Part shown: positions 33,451-44,736 of the stretch, in pieces | Numbering within the stretch: position 1 is the first letter of the stretch | Layout: each line of letters starts with the position of its first letter | Position numbers and translations under genes: made by a program | Source of the DNA: Isoetes taiwanensis | Lineage: Eukaryota; Streptophyta; Lycopodiopsida; Isoetales; Isoetaceae | Direction of reading: 5' to 3' | Assembly (NCBI GenBank): GCA_021234155.1 | Contig: JAJEKV010000027.1 | Coordinates: forward strand, 10,118,716 to 10,182,715 | DNA length: 64,000 bases | The notes under the pieces: generated by a model | What the model was told of the DNA's origin: nothing | Seen by the model: only the letters and a program-made list of their open reading frames with translations | Databases searched by the model: none

Positions 33451-34008
33451 TACCATCGATCCGAGACATCGGATCGCCATTCTAGAATGGGGCGAGCATG
33501 CATGTCTTGCATGCATGCATGCGGCGCATGCCTTCTCTGGTTGGGAGTTCGCTATTTTAGGCGCAGTTCTGCATCAACTTCTCATCGGCGCTTCCTCTTC
33601 TCTCTCAGCAGTACCTTATTCTCTTTGAATTTAATCCAGGCAGGGGAGGGGCTTCTCTCTGCTTGGTTTGGCCAATTTGGCATTTCTTTCATGCTGTGGC
33701 ATGTCCTTTCTCGGCCTTGGCTCTTCTTTAGCCTTCATCCTGTGAACTTCGTCCTCGATCCTAGTTTTGTTAAGGAAGTCCTTTGGTATTCGGGCGGTTT
33801 GTTGGTTTCATGTGAGCCCCATTCTAGAATACCATCGATCCGAGACATCGGATCGCCATTCTAGAATGGGGCGAGCATGCATGTCTTGCATGCATGCATG
33901 CGGCGCATGCCTTCTCTAGTTGGGAGTTCGCTATTTTAGGCGCAGTTCTGCATCAACTTCTCATCGGCGCTTCCTCTTCTCTCTCAACAGTACCTTATTC
34001 TCTTTGAA
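33451..34008. repeat. 179-bp direct duplication
   Basis: Segments 33451-33629 and 33830-34008 are nearly identical (TACCATCGATCCGAGACATC through CCTTATTCTCTTTGAA). Each contains the inverted pair CGATCCGAGACATCGGATCG and a run of GCATGC-rich palindromes. In addition GAGCCCCATTCTAGAAT occurs at about 33813 and again at about 34515. The 379-bp offset and high identity indicate recent duplication, possibly of an element's 5' region. Confidence 0.9.
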
Positions 34009-34041
34009 CCCACCCTCCCCCCCTTCTTTGTTTATTGTATT

Positions 34042-34147
34042 TGTCGCCTGGCACGCGTGACCAGCCCCTCTATTTGACGAGGTTTTTGTTTTACTGTCGC
34101 GCGGCACGCGTGATCAGCCCCTCCACTCTGGGAGGTTTGTTTTGTTA
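34042..34147. repeat. 53-bp tandem duplication
   Basis: TGTCGCCTGGCACGCGTGA (34042) and TGTCGCGCGGCACGCGTGA (34095) begin two adjacent similar units, each followed by CAGCCCCTC and a G/T-rich end. They lie immediately upstream of the isolated LINE 3' tail. Confidence 0.75.
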
Positions 34148-34260
34148 CGTTTTTTTGTGTTGGTGATGTGCAGGTATAGGTTGGCGAGCGGCAACTGTTT
34201 CGACTCTCCATTCGTGGGTTTTGGAAGCGATTTCTCTGCCTTACGTTTGTCCAAGCCCCT

Positions 34261-34380
34261 TGCCAAAGGCTTATCACTAGGGTTTTTCCTCGAAAACCCG
34301 AAAGGGCGGGGTTTTTTAATCCCGGTGATAAGCTTTTGGCAGGTACACCAGCCAAACATCTATTAGCATTGTATTTTATG
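34261..34380 (+). mobile_element. Isolated LINE 3' UTR stem-loop and tail remnant
   Basis: Arms TGCCAAAGGCTTATCAC (34261-34277) and GTGATAAGCTTTTGGCA (34325-34341) pair over 17 bp with one G-U. They enclose AGGGTTTTTCCTCG, a CCCGAAAGGG hairpin, and GGGGTTTTTTAATCCC. The same enclosed core (GGTTTTTCC...GGGGTTTTTT-ATCC) lies in the 3' UTRs of the LINEs at 39425-39476 (+) and 44737-44807 (-). No coding sequence precedes it, so this is an internally deleted LINE or a LINE-derived short element. Confidence 0.65.
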
Positions 34381-35338
34381 GGGTCCAAATTATATAATTG
34401 GATATTCCCTTTATTTTTCATGGGTAGTTCGCATGTGTGCGGCTACCCACTATCCACCATTGTAGAAAATCTGCTGAGATGAATGAGAAGCCTAGTCTAG
34501 TTGTTGGTTTCATGCGAGCCCCATTCTAGAATTTCTCTCTTGGTGTTAACCTCTTGCTTCAGGAAGCATGCTACCATTGTGCTTAACTATTTATAATTAA
34601 CGGAAAAATCTACCCTTACTTTCAAAAGAAAAATGTTATTTGGGATATGGATTTTCAAATTGCAATCATTCACTCATGGCAAGGAAATTTGCCCACCTTA
34701 ATCTACAAGCAATTCGACCCCTACATATTCATGAAGCTCTTTCTTTACTAAATTTAGGGCATAGATGTGGTTCTAACATCTCCTTCCCTCTTTAAGACCA
34801 TCAATGCATCATCTAGGCAACCACATTGGTCATACATATTGATAATTCACGTATATATCTACAATGAAGTCAGATACGAGACACCAATTTAGGACACGAT
34901 GTTTACCTTCATTTGAAGCAGATAAACTTGAGCGAGCTATTGGAAATATGCTAGTTTTGTATGTTTGTAGCCTAGAGAAGTCTTTTAGGGACCAAAATGG
35001 GTATGGCGGCTGCCATGGCTATAAGCATACAATATGAAAATCAACTAGAAGCATGCAAATCTACATGTGCAAGCTTTGGAGGAGCCTAAAAATCGTTTTC
35101 AAAACCGTTCTTGTAGTTGCACACATTTCCTTGACATGTATGTGCTTTTTCAATTTCTATACATATTGAGAAAAATATGACCACCAATTTTGCTTCCAAA
35201 CATGTACCTTTTATATGATCATGCAACTCCTTGTCTTTGACTAATCCTGCACATTTGCGCACTCATTAGGAGTATTAGCAAGTGTTGTAGTGTATAAGGC
35301 ACCATTGTTTTTTATAGAACCATAAAGGAGCTCGATGG
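34381..35338. other. No gene seen
   Basis: AT-rich DNA between the LINE tail remnant and the start of the next LINE. No ORF, RNA gene or repeat that I can support apart from the GAGCCCCATTCTAGAAT copy near 34515. Confidence 0.5.
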
Positions 35339-35362
35339 CGTCTTGCGGACCATGAAGCTAGA

Positions 35363-35730
35363 ATGCATCAGATGCAAGCAAGGTTGGACACCCTAGAAAA
35401 GAGACAACCAGAAGGACAGGAAGCAGCACCCAGGCTCTCGGCCCTAGAGAAGAGGATGGCCGAGTTTCACCGAGAGATATATGATCTTCGCTCGGAGATG
35501 AAACGAATAGGTATTGCCCCGGAGGCAGCATCAACAGTGCGCCGAATGCCGGAGGTAGAGGTCCTTCGCGAGGAGCAGGATCGCCAATCCCGTCGGCTGA
35601 ACCTCATTGTCCGGGGGCTTGCCTGAAGAGCATGGGGAAGATCTACCGCTAAGCTTAATGCCCCGGGTGCTGGGACGACTACAACCGCAAAGATTTGGGG
35701 TGAGAAACCCGACGAGAGCTCTGGGGCCAA
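35363..35730 (+). pseudogene. LINE ORF1 (coiled coil, RRM-like)
   Basis: The frame starts MHQMQARLDTLEKRQPEG, shows heptad-like leucines over about 60 residues, and reaches RRLNLIVRGL. A single frameshift near 35625 then continues PEEHGEDLPLSLMPRVL in the neighbouring frame. Coiled coil followed by N-L-I-V-R-G-L-P-E is the arrangement seen in L1-type ORF1 RNA-binding proteins, which coat LINE RNA. Confidence 0.65.
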
Positions 35731-36129
35731 ACATGAGATCCCGACCGGTCAAATTCACGTTGTTGGACCAGGCAAATAAGACTCTATTGCTGCAACGCTA
35801 GCAGCCGGGTTGAAGGGGACATCAATATACTTGGACGCAGATCTTACTCCAAAGCAACAAAAGGAGAGACAAGAGGAGTTCACAAAAATCGCACAAGTCG
35901 ACAAAAGTGGGGATCGGCAGTTTGGTTAATGGCAAGATGAAGGCGTTTGTACCTCCTCACACCAACAAGAGAGCAGGGCGGCGATGGGGCCGTGGACATC
36001 TAGACCTTTCACCTCCGAGATGGCAAAAACTGATGCAACAGCCGGACCCAAAGGTTTCCGGGCACCACTGAATGTACCGCAACCTCCTGAGCTGGTGCGG
36101 ACAACCGCCACAAAAAGATAGGGACAAGG

Positions 36130-37018
36130 TGTCTCCTCTTGTATCATGGAACTGTAGGGGATTCCCCGAAGAAGGGCAAAGGCCTTGTTGGGATCGCTAC
36201 GGTATGGACATCATCTTCTTGCAAGAGACATGGGAATATCGTGGGCATCAACTGTCGGACATCCCGGGATACCAGTGCTTCTCGCTCGCTAATGTGCGCC
36301 ATGGCAAGCGAGGATATGGAGGGGTGGCATGCTACTTCAGAGATGCTATAGCAGCCACGGTCTCGCTCCACAAGGCTGACAGACTTAACCGCTACCTGTG
36401 GGTGAGAGTACTGGAGCCTCAGCATCGTCCATTATTTATTGCATGCTGTTATATACCCCATGCAGCCTCTAAGTTCTACCAGGTCCAGGAGGCAGACACG
36501 GATGTACAAATGCCTTATAGAGATCTGTATGATGACATAGAGCAATATCGCCAGTAAGGGCATGTGCTCTTGTTGGGAGATTTCAATGCCCGCACTGCAT
36601 AGCTGCAATCGGTTACCTTCCAGGGAGAGGCCGATTCTGACCCACTCTGGCTTGAAACAAATTTTTAACATGCCGACAATCTCAAGATCTGATCACCAAC
36701 GCCTTTAGAAGGGAGTTGGTTCAACTCTGTCAGGTCTTTGACATGGTAGTGTGCAATGGTATGATCAGATGGCCGCAATTAGGGGGTTTTACTTGCAAGA
36801 GCGATAGACATGATGGTGGAGCTAGCGTGGTAGACTATCTCCTTGCTCCAGTGGTAGGACTTGACATGATCAGCGAGCTCTCAATTGGCACACGAGCAGG
36901 AGATGAGGAGGCTTTGTCGGACCACTATCCACTTTATATCACTTTGGATTGGGAGCACTCAGTAGTGCAATCACAGAGTAGAAACCATCAGGGGTTGAGA
37001 TACACCCCCGAATACTGA
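36130..37018 (+). pseudogene. LINE AP-type endonuclease domain
   Basis: VSWNCRGFPEEG opens the domain, followed by IIFLQETWE (catalytic Glu), GGVACYFRDA, LYDDIEQYRQ, a stop at 36555, then HVLLLGDFNARTA (catalytic Asp-Phe-Asn), and near 36925 DEEALSDHYPLYITL (SDH catalytic His). The key residues are present, so the decay is mostly by stop codons. It nicks target DNA to prime reverse transcription. Confidence 0.85.
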
Positions 37019-37426
37019 AAGCAAGCAGAATATGAGTCTGTGTTGGAACGTGAACTGCAGGGGATTGATGCCCTTTGCACGTTATATGATAGGTGGGAGT
37101 GGCTTGTAAACGCCTTTACCACCCCAGCCTAGTGCATGCTTTGCAAAGGGATCACTACTAAATGGACACTACGCAGCCCTCGGAATCCCCGGTTTGACGC
37201 CGAAAGTGCAAGGCTCTAAAGACCCAAATCAAGCCTTCGTCCTCCGGATCCACAGCCGCGGCAGCAAAGGCCATTCGTGACTATAGAGCATTCTTGAAAT
37301 CCAAAAAGCATGCGCATTGCGCACCATCACCGCATGTTTGATTTGTTGATGACCGAGCCGAAGCCTTCGGCGTAGGGTGTTGTACAAGAGGCATCAACCA
37401 CCCGCAATATTACCATAGACCGCTGG

Positions 37427-38329
37427 ATGCATCGCTTGGAGGAGTTGTATGATCCCCGGGAGCAAAATGGGCCGGGGTTCCGCATCGTAGGAGAAATGCT
37501 GCAGCTCACGGAGGAAGACATCCAACAGGGCCTTAGACACCTGGCTAATGGCAAAGCGAAGGACTTGCAGGGACTTCAAGCCGAGTTATTGAAATGGGGT
37601 GGGCCAGCTTTGCTAGGGCCTCTGACAGCGATCATTAACCAGGCCATAAGGGAGGGCCTCCCGGGGGAGTGGATGGTTAGCAAGGTCACCCCAATTCATA
37701 AGACAGGTAATATGGATGATTCGGCAAACTACCGCATGATCATGGTGAGCCCATAACTCGCAAAGCTTTTAGCAGGTGTGGTGGAGAAGAAGTTAACTCA
37801 GTGGGCTGAGGAAGCTGGAGTGCGTGCAGTTGGCCAGGCGGGGTTTCGCCCTGCCCACTCCACAATCGACCATATATTCACTCTCAGAATCCTTATGGAA
37901 GCTACTCGCAATGCGCGGCGTGACCTGTACTGCTGTTTCGTAGATTTCAAGACGGCATATGATACGGTCCCTCGGGACCTGTTGTGGCAGCATTTGCAGG
38001 CGCTGCATGCCCCACAGGACTTACAAAATGTCATCTATAGACTCTATGATGGGATATATGCTGCATTGCCTGCATCAGATCAGCGAGTTGCTAGCACCAT
38101 AGGGGTTAAACAGGGATGTCCGTTATCTCCAACGCTCTTTGGTCTCTACATTGACAAGTTGGAGACCTGGATGCAAGAACATGGGGGGTGGGTGGCAGGC
38201 TACCGTGAGGCATACAAGATAAGGCAATTGCTCTATCACGACGATGTAGACTTGCTATCCCATACGACCCGAGTATGCAAAGCCCGACATTTGGATGCTC
38301 TTGGTGGGTTCTTTGACACAACAGAATGA
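37427..38329 (+). pseudogene. LINE reverse transcriptase domain
   Basis: One frame broken only by a TAA at 37754-37756. Motifs: ANGKAKDLQGLQAELLKWGG, VTPIHKTGNMDDSANYRMI, GFRPAHSTIDHIFTLR, CCFVDFKTAYDTVPR, GVKQGCPLSPTLFGLY, and the catalytic box as YHDD (38234-38245) instead of YADD. The frame stops at 38329 before the C-terminal zinc region, which is scattered over 38400-39010 in broken frames. Confidence 0.9.
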
Positions 38330-39424
38330 CGGTGAACTCCAGAAAAACTAAGCTCCCCGGGTCCTCTCGCAAAGATGATATCCCGGATCTCTATTACGAG
38401 GACGTAAGGTGGATGTGGTAAGGACCTTCAAGTATCCGGGAATCGACTTTTTGCGCTTAGCATGTTATAGGATGACTGTGGAAAGACAGTCAGGGCACGG
38501 ATGGAAAGCCCTCGTATGCTATGCATAATAGCCGCTATGCAATAGACTTATGTGATCGGGCACGAGCACACCGCTCGTGAGCACTCGCTTGAACCAAGAT
38601 TGTTGTATGGGGTAGAGGTCTGGGGTCCAAAGAATTAGCAAGAACACCCGGGATAAGCTAGAGAGGGTGCAAAAGGCCTTCTTAACATACCCTACCTAGG
38701 TATCAAGGACACGCGCGCCTTATCGATTTTGCTATATGAGACCGGTTCTCGCCCCTCAACATTCTCGCTATGCGCAGGACATCTTGCATATTTCCACAAG
38801 ATCACCAAATAAGTGGATGCACAACGCCTTCCCCGAGGGCTTTGTTATTGGCACAAGAGCCACAACGACCGAAGAGGGTATGGCAAGAGCACCGCCGTGG
38901 GTGGTTCGCAACGCGGGTCTATAGACTACCAGCCAGATTGTGGCTATGCCTCGATGCCCGTGGACAGTCCGCACACGAATGAGCTTTGCCACCACTACGT
39001 GGATGCGACCACTTCGTGCAAAGCCTAAAAAAGTAGCACTACCACACGCAAGTTAATCCAACACCGAACATGGCCCACACCAAGCATTTGAAAGCGCGTA
39101 TCTATGAAGAAACGGAGAGCTATTGCCTTGCGAGGACGGGTCCCATCATCTAAGAATTGAAACAGTCGTTGGAGTACGATGGAGGGCGAGAATCCCCCCA
39201 CATGAGAGAATATGCCGTGTTGCCACATGCGCATGAGGATGAGCACCATGCTCGCAAGAGTGTCCCAAGATATACGCATATCCGAGCAATACATGCTAAT
39301 CTTAGATGCTCTGCGGCACCCTTGCATCAATTGCTGGCATCGCCAATGGTTGCACGTCTCGCATCCTACATTTTGCAAGTCTCTACCGTCAGAGAATCCC
39401 TTACAAGACAAGGGATCTGAGAGC

Positions 39425-39476
39425 CTACTACCAGGGTTTTTCCTCCCATGTGGGGGTTTTTTCATCCCAGTAGTAG
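39425..39476 (+). promoter_or_regulatory. Stem-loop in LINE copy 1 3' UTR
   Basis: CTACTAC (39425-39431) pairs with GTAGTAG (39470-39476) around GGGTTTTTCC, an inner CTCCCA/TGGGGG hairpin and GGTTTTTTCATCC. It is equivalent to the structures at 34261-34341 and 44737-44807, with different stem bases. Confidence 0.65.
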
Positions 39477-39817
39477 AGACACATTGTATAGTAACATTTG
39501 TCTTTTTGGTGTGGTTTTATCTGCTTTGTGTACTGCATGTACCGTCTCATAGGTCAAGTTTGGCCTCTGCGGACGTTAAAATATACTTCCTTCCTTCGTT
39601 CCTTCTAATATGCCTACGTATATACAGACCTGATCGATATCATACTGATTATTTAATCAGTAGAATACACATATCATCCATAGACCTGATTGTTTAATAT
39701 GGGAGGGCATTGCCTTTGTAAATAGCCTACTATCAAAAGTTGTGCACAACAAAAAATGAATAGAAAACCATGCAGGGATTTGTTATATGTGGTTCAAACA
39801 TTGTTTAAAGCAAGCAC

Positions 39818-40825
39818 TTGTCGCCTGGAATGAGATTGGTTGCGCAAGCAGTTGGGCAGTGTATTCCTTTTGGAAAACCGACACTTAGAGCAGTCCTTCC
39901 TTGGTGTCTCTTTTATCAGCTTTGTCCATATCCGAATGCTTCCTCCTTCTTGAAGGGACTGCTTGATTCTTGGGAGACAGTTCGTGTGCTATTTAAGATT
40001 AATCCAGGTGTATGTCCACAGGCAGGTTCTCTGTGTTGGTGGATTCCTTTGGATAATCACATGCCTCTGTGTGCTACTGTACATCCATTGACTCAGCGGC
40101 GTTGGAGGCGTGCTGGTATTCTCACAGTTGGTGATTCGTATGAGGCAGGACACTTGTTGACTTGGAATGCTTTTCAGACTAAGTTTATGCTATCTCGATG
40201 GGACAGAGCTCTGTGGCAAAAGCTGGCTAGCATTCTGCCAGACGCTCCTTCACAATCAGTTGATGTGCCTATTTGGACTAGTCCCCAAATTGTTAATGCA
40301 CAATGTCTTGTGCATTCATTATATCAAAAGCTGGTTGATGTTGACATTGTCCCCCCTCGGATTGGTTGGCAGCTCCGCATTCCCCCTCCTCAGTGGAAGC
40401 GTATGCGGTCCTGGGTCTGGAACAAATTGTTGCATCCCAAAGTTTCTACCTTATGGTGGCAACTCCTTCACAGATGTCTGCGGGTTAATGTGCTGGTTCA
40501 TAAGTTTTATCCCCGCATTTCAGAACTATGTCCACTGTGTAAGCGGCAAGTTGAGAGTATCGAGCACTGCTTTTTTCTATGTGACCAAGTTCAGCAAGTT
40601 TGGTCATGGTTACTATCTCTTTTCCATGTGGTCCTGACTAGCCAGCAGGTGCTTCTCGCCATTTATCTTTCCACTTGGAACAGCTTGAAGCAACAGTCTT
40701 TCCACTTAGCTTCAGGATGGTTGTTGTGGTCTATTTGGAAAAGAAGGCGAATGTGTATCTTCAAAGGCTTATCAATTAGTGTCGACCAAGGTGAAGGCAT
40801 ACCTATGTTCTCAGCTTGCTTCTAA
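39818..40825 (+). CDS. L1-type ORF2 C-terminal fragment with zf-RVT domain, uninterrupted
   Basis: A 335-codon frame without stops, from MSPGMRLVAQAVGQCI onward. The middle reads LTWNAFQTKFMLSR, and the C-terminal third is a zf-RVT zinc-binding domain: WVWNKLLHPKVSTLWWQLLH, then CPLCKRQVESIEHCFFLC (Cys-x2-Cys...His-x4-Cys) and WSIWKRRRMCIF. This is the tail of a plant L1 ORF2 whose endonuclease and RT are absent upstream (39600-39817 is non-coding). The given ATG is simply the first in frame. The open frame suggests a fairly young truncated insertion. It belongs to a different L1 lineage from the pieces at 10-28 kb. Confidence 0.8.
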   Translation: MSPGMRLVAQAVGQCIPFGKPTLRAVLPWCLFYQLCPYPNASSFLKGLLDSWETVRVLFKINPGVCPQAGSLCWWIPLDNHMPLCATVHPLTQRRWRRAGILTVGDSYEAGHLLTWNAFQTKFMLSRWDRALWQKLASILPDAPSQSVDVPIWTSPQIVNAQCLVHSLYQKLVDVDIVPPRIGWQLRIPPPQWKRMRSWVWNKLLHPKVSTLWWQLLHRCLRVNVLVHKFYPRISELCPLCKRQVESIEHCFFLCDQVQQVWSWLLSLFHVVLTSQQVLLAIYLSTWNSLKQQSFHLASGWLLWSIWKRRRMCIFKGLSISVDQGEGIPMFSACF

Positions 40826-41622
40826 GAAAAAACATTTGATTTTTGAGGAATATTTGGGTATCTTATCTTATGCATAGACAGGTGGCTGCACTTAGTGGAT
40901 TATCTTTATCTGCTGAGATTTTATTCCTGTCTCTGCATCTATGTGTGTACTTCTTCTGGAATATTGAATAACAGTTTGTCGTCCTTTTAACTTCTCAAAC
41001 AAGGTATACACAATAAGGTTAGTGCACAATTCTAACATTAATATTGAAAGGTGAGCTCAAAGATTTATATTCAAATCTAGCAAACATTTGTGTAAGAAAT
41101 TGTCATGCATTAGCAAACATTTGTCCATATTTCCATGATAACATTTATCAAGAGTGATGGGGACGTGGTGGACATGGAGTGTTATGCACTGGATCTTTAT
41201 AATCAGCAATCTGATTAAGTGGGGAAGGAAAAGAAGTTTTGATATTAACATTGATAGAAGGGTCCTCATAATCTGGTTTGAGGAAGGCAGAAGGATGCAC
41301 AAAATTCTGCCACCGTTGGGACTTGGGGGATCCACCTCCTTTATATAGGATATACCACCTGCGTGCATAGGGTAGCCAAAAAACCCCTAGTATATATTTT
41401 TCTAATAGGCAAATTTGACCCCTTTCCGTGTGGTTTTATAACTAGAATAAAATCCAAAAACCTCTTTGACCCCTAGTATACATATGGAAAAGGGTAAAAA
41501 ACCGTCCCCTCCCATTAATGCACACGGTTTTGGTAAGTTCCATAGGGTGGAACCCCCTTGCGTTGGGATTGGTATTTGGAAGACGAATCTTGGTAATTAG
41601 AAACACGGAGCAATGCCAATTT
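40826..41622. other. No gene seen
   Basis: AT-rich flank between the L1 fragment and the Copia LTR. A minus-strand 103-residue frame (41057-41368) has no recognisable motif. Confidence 0.45.
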
Positions 41623-42257
41623 TGTTAGACTGTGTCATGTTATTTATGATAGTTACAGGTTATACAGGCTTAAAGAAGTTGGTCAAAGTTGGTCACTAAA
41701 GGTTCAAGGGAAGAATGATCATGACAAAATGATTGTGTGGTAAATCATGCCAGGATCCTGAAGGATAGGTTCATAGGCTCACATGGTGACATGCAATAAG
41801 GGCAAGCAATACTATTGTGTTGTTAAAGGTTTAATGGTTAAGGGTAAGTGAAGGTTTAAAAGCTAAGGTCGAAATGCACATATGAAGCGATATGCATATG
41901 GGATGTTAGAGATAAGGAGAAATGGATATAGAATTCAATGCCTTGCCGATCGGATCCTGCCAAATAAATTGAAGGAAACAGAGATAAGATATATACGAAG
42001 GTTTTCTGTGAACAAGAAGTGTGGTGTAGCGAAGGGATCGAATTCAATTCGATGCCCGAGTTCTCGAGAAAATAGTGCTACAGTGAATTCAATGATCACA
42101 AATGAACAGTGATTTTACTATGATTTCATTCAATGGTTTAAACTTGTTTTGAGATAGTAATTGAACTAAAGGTCTAGAGTGAAGTTGGGCTTAAAATTCT
42201 CTTAAGAATTGAATGAAGTTTTATTGAAATATAGCATATTATCTTGAGAATCTAACA
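41623..42257 (+). repeat. 5' LTR of a second Copia element
   Basis: It begins TGTTAGA and ends TCTAACA, a perfect 7-bp inverted terminus, 635 bp apart. It is followed directly by a primer-binding site. No matching 3' LTR was found downstream, so the element is truncated after the protease. Confidence 0.85.
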
Positions 42258-42258
42258 T

Positions 42259-42270
42259 TGGTATCAGAGC
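42259..42270 (+). promoter_or_regulatory. Primer-binding site of the Copia element
   Basis: TGGTATCAGAGC starts two bases after the LTR end and matches the initiator tRNA-Met type primer site common in plant Copia elements. Confidence 0.9.
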
Positions 42271-42271
42271 C

Positions 42272-43356
42272 ATGTCAAGCAGGTTTGGAGCAGGGTTGTT
42301 AAACTCTATTGCTGTGTATGAAGGGGGCCCAGGCTTTCAGATTTGGAAGGAACAAATCAAGAATGTTCTAGAAAATGAAGGGCTTTGGGAATTAGTTCAA
42401 GGAACTAATTCAAGTGGAGATGCAACCTCTGTGGTTGCAGGAAGAAGTGCCACCTCTGGAGAGTCTGGTGAAGCCTCTGGAGAGTCTGGTGAAGTAGAAT
42501 CAAGTAAAAGTGGAAAGGATGAAGTTGTTAAGCTTCGAGAAGCTTATGGTATCTTGACCAGCAAAGTTGGGGCTTCAATTTTGCTGAAGATAAGGGGAAA
42601 GTCTCCTAATGACATTTGGAAGTTCTTACTTAAGAACTATGAGGAAAAAACATCATCTCAAATTGATGTTCTTGATAAGGCACTGAGAATGTTAAGGGTT
42701 AAAGAAGGTGATGATTTGCCACTAAATTTGATAACATTGTGGCAGATTTAGAGGGAGCTGGTGTCTCACTAACTGAGCAGCAAAAATTACTGCATGTGGC
42801 AAGAGCAGTTGAAGGTAACAAGCAGTTATCAACCTTGGTCAGGAACGTGGCCAAAACTAGAGAATCTGCAGAAGAAATGATTCGAACCGAGTTTGAACAA
42901 AATAAGGTAATGTATGAGGATGATACAGAAGATAATGTTGAGGTTTTATATGCAGGAAAGGGAAAGGCCAAGACCATGAGTAAAAGTTCAAAGGATAAAA
43001 GTGAGATTGGTCCTTGCTTTCATTGTAAAGCTAAAGGGCATTTGAAAGCAAACTGTCCAAAATTGAGGGTGGTTGAGTGTTTTAATTGTGGAGGGAAAGG
43101 CCACTTTGCAAACAGGTGTTCAAGTGGCAAAATAAATAGGGGCAGACCGAGCAAAGGGAGAAATTCTAGAGGTCGAGGAAAAAACTTTGATGGCCAAAGG
43201 TCTACTATAAACTTGGTGCAGGATATTGAGGAGGAATCTAGTGAAGAAGACGAAGATGTGGAGGTAAGTAATCATAATATTTTGGTTATTTCAAAGGAAA
43301 GTCCTAACAATAGTGATGAAATGCTAATATTAGATAGTGGAGCGAAAAATCCGTGA
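42272..43356 (+). pseudogene. Copia gag with two zinc knuckles, one frameshift
   Basis: The ATG at 42272 opens MSSRFGAGLLNSIAVYEG with FQIWKEQIKNVLENEGLW, the standard Copia gag N-terminus. A duplicated GESGEA linker and the ILLKIRGKSPNDIWKFLLK helix region follow. Near 42735 the frame shifts into 42739-43356, which holds the gag C-terminus and two CCHC knuckles, CFHCKAKGHLKANC and CFNCGGKGHFANRC. A basic GRGRG segment and the start of the protease, LILDSGA, follow. The shift could be a lesion; Copia elements normally keep gag in one frame. Confidence 0.9.
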
Positions 43357-43673
43357 CCAGGTCAGCCAAGCTCTTCAAGGAGGGAAAAGAAGGAAAAATT
43401 AAACACATCAAGCTGGGAAATGGAAAGTTACAAGAAGTTAAATGTACAGGCATGTTAGAACTGTTTGATCTTCAAGGAAAAGCAGTGAACTTGAAAGATG
43501 TTTTATGTGTACCTTCACTGGTCAGAAATTTAATTTCTGTTGCACAGTTAGTAGACATGGATTATACTGTTGTATTTGACAAGTATGATGTAAAGTGTTT
43601 TTCAATAATGAAATCAAGTTTCTTGGAAAAAGAATTGGTAATTTGTTTGCATTGGACAGTAGTTGTGGTTTGA
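43353..43673 (+). pseudogene. Copia protease, truncated
   Basis: Picks up the protease after a one-base frame change at LILDSGA: IKLGNGKLQEVKCTGML, LKDVLCVPSLVRNLISVAQL and YTVVFDKYDVKCF are typical of the Copia pepsin-like protease and the start of the integrase region. The sequence then ends; no integrase, RT or 3' LTR follows. A short frame at 43663-43869 (IYNGPFKVI) faintly recalls a Gypsy integrase tail but is too weak to call. Confidence 0.8.
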
Positions 43674-43869
43674 CTTGCGAGAGCCGAAGTTTGGGGCAAG
43701 TTACATTGTTGGGCCAGTAAGAATAGGAATATACCTAGCAAGGATCTACAACGGCCCCTTCAAAGTTATATGGGAGAAGTTAGCATGTTTAAGAGGGTGT
43801 AAGATGTACTCCATGTTTTTTGAAGATTTTATACCAACAAAAAAGAGCATGAAAATCACAAGCTTCTAG

Positions 43870-44662
43870 TTTCTTAGGCAATTAGATTAAACCATTAGTT
43901 ATGGTGTTTTCGGACTCTTCTCAGGGCCAATCTTGAAAATATAAAATGCCACATAAATTTTTGGCAAAACCAATCACAATTTATAGCCTACATTTGAAAG
44001 TAAGTACTACATGGCATGCCAGTGACATTTGTATCACGTCAAAATCTTTAGGTGGGGATGGTGCCTGGCCCTTACTTCTAGTCTTAAGGTCCACTACGTG
44101 GTCCGATCTAGGCAAAAGATATAGTCAGAGTAGGGGTTTGGTTTGGGCAGGACATTTTTGAAAAGATAACACAGATGGTCTGAGATGAGCTCAACAAGAA
44201 CAAAAATCTCATGTGAACAGAAGGGAGAAGCTTATTTGCTTTTATCTTCAGTACGATTACAAATTTTAACAGCATGGCCTATCAATCCTTTATTTATTTG
44301 AGATTTGAATTTAAAGAAAAAAAAGTCTCTACATGGATAAATAACTTGTAGTATCAAAAGGGTCATAGTGATGTTGTTGTTTTATCCTCTGACGTAGGCT
44401 CTTCCTATCATGGTGAAGCATAATGCACCAAGTACTCGATTATTTATCCACCAATAAGAAATGTGAGATGGGTTTAGACTGTCATGATATAGGTAGAATT
44501 ATCCTAACGATACAGTGTGCCGCAATATTGATCTAATTTAGTATGAGAAGAATTATTGATTCCTATACTTGTTCATTGTGAATTTCTTACCAGTTGTACA
44601 TTACATCGATATTAGGTTGTTTTGAATGGATATATGTACATGATGCTAGGATCAACTATGTA
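43870..44662. other. No gene seen
   Basis: AT-rich sequence lacking recognisable coding or repeat structure, up to the 3' end of the minus-strand LINE. Confidence 0.45.
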
Positions 44663-44736
44663 GAATAGAATAGAATAGTTTTTTTAACGTCCACGGAGAC
44701 CAATAGGTCATGGGACCCATACAATGGGCTAGTACA

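Larger units (their letters stand above)
35339..39600 (+). mobile_element. Non-LTR retrotransposon (LINE copy 1), near full length but mutated
   Basis: In order: ORF1 with coiled coil and RRM-like motif (35363-35730), AP endonuclease (36130-37018), RT (37427-38329), a degenerate C-terminal region (38400-39010), and a 3' UTR with the stem-loop at 39425-39476. The tail GGACGTTAAAATATACTTCC (39557-39576) is followed by TTCC/TTCG simple repeats. A second member of the same family lies on the minus strand at 44663-48130; their endonucleases share VSWNCRGFP, LHKAD-NRY-W and DLYDDI. Multiple stops and frameshifts make this copy inactive. The clade (L1, I or another) is uncertain. Confidence 0.88.

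Noticed and set aside
36432-36671. Minus-strand frames within the LINE at 35-39 kb
   Set aside because: Antisense to clear endonuclease and RT coding sequence.
43663-43869. Possible Gypsy integrase C-terminus (IYNGPFKVI)
   Set aside because: Match too short and the flanks do not continue; left unassigned.
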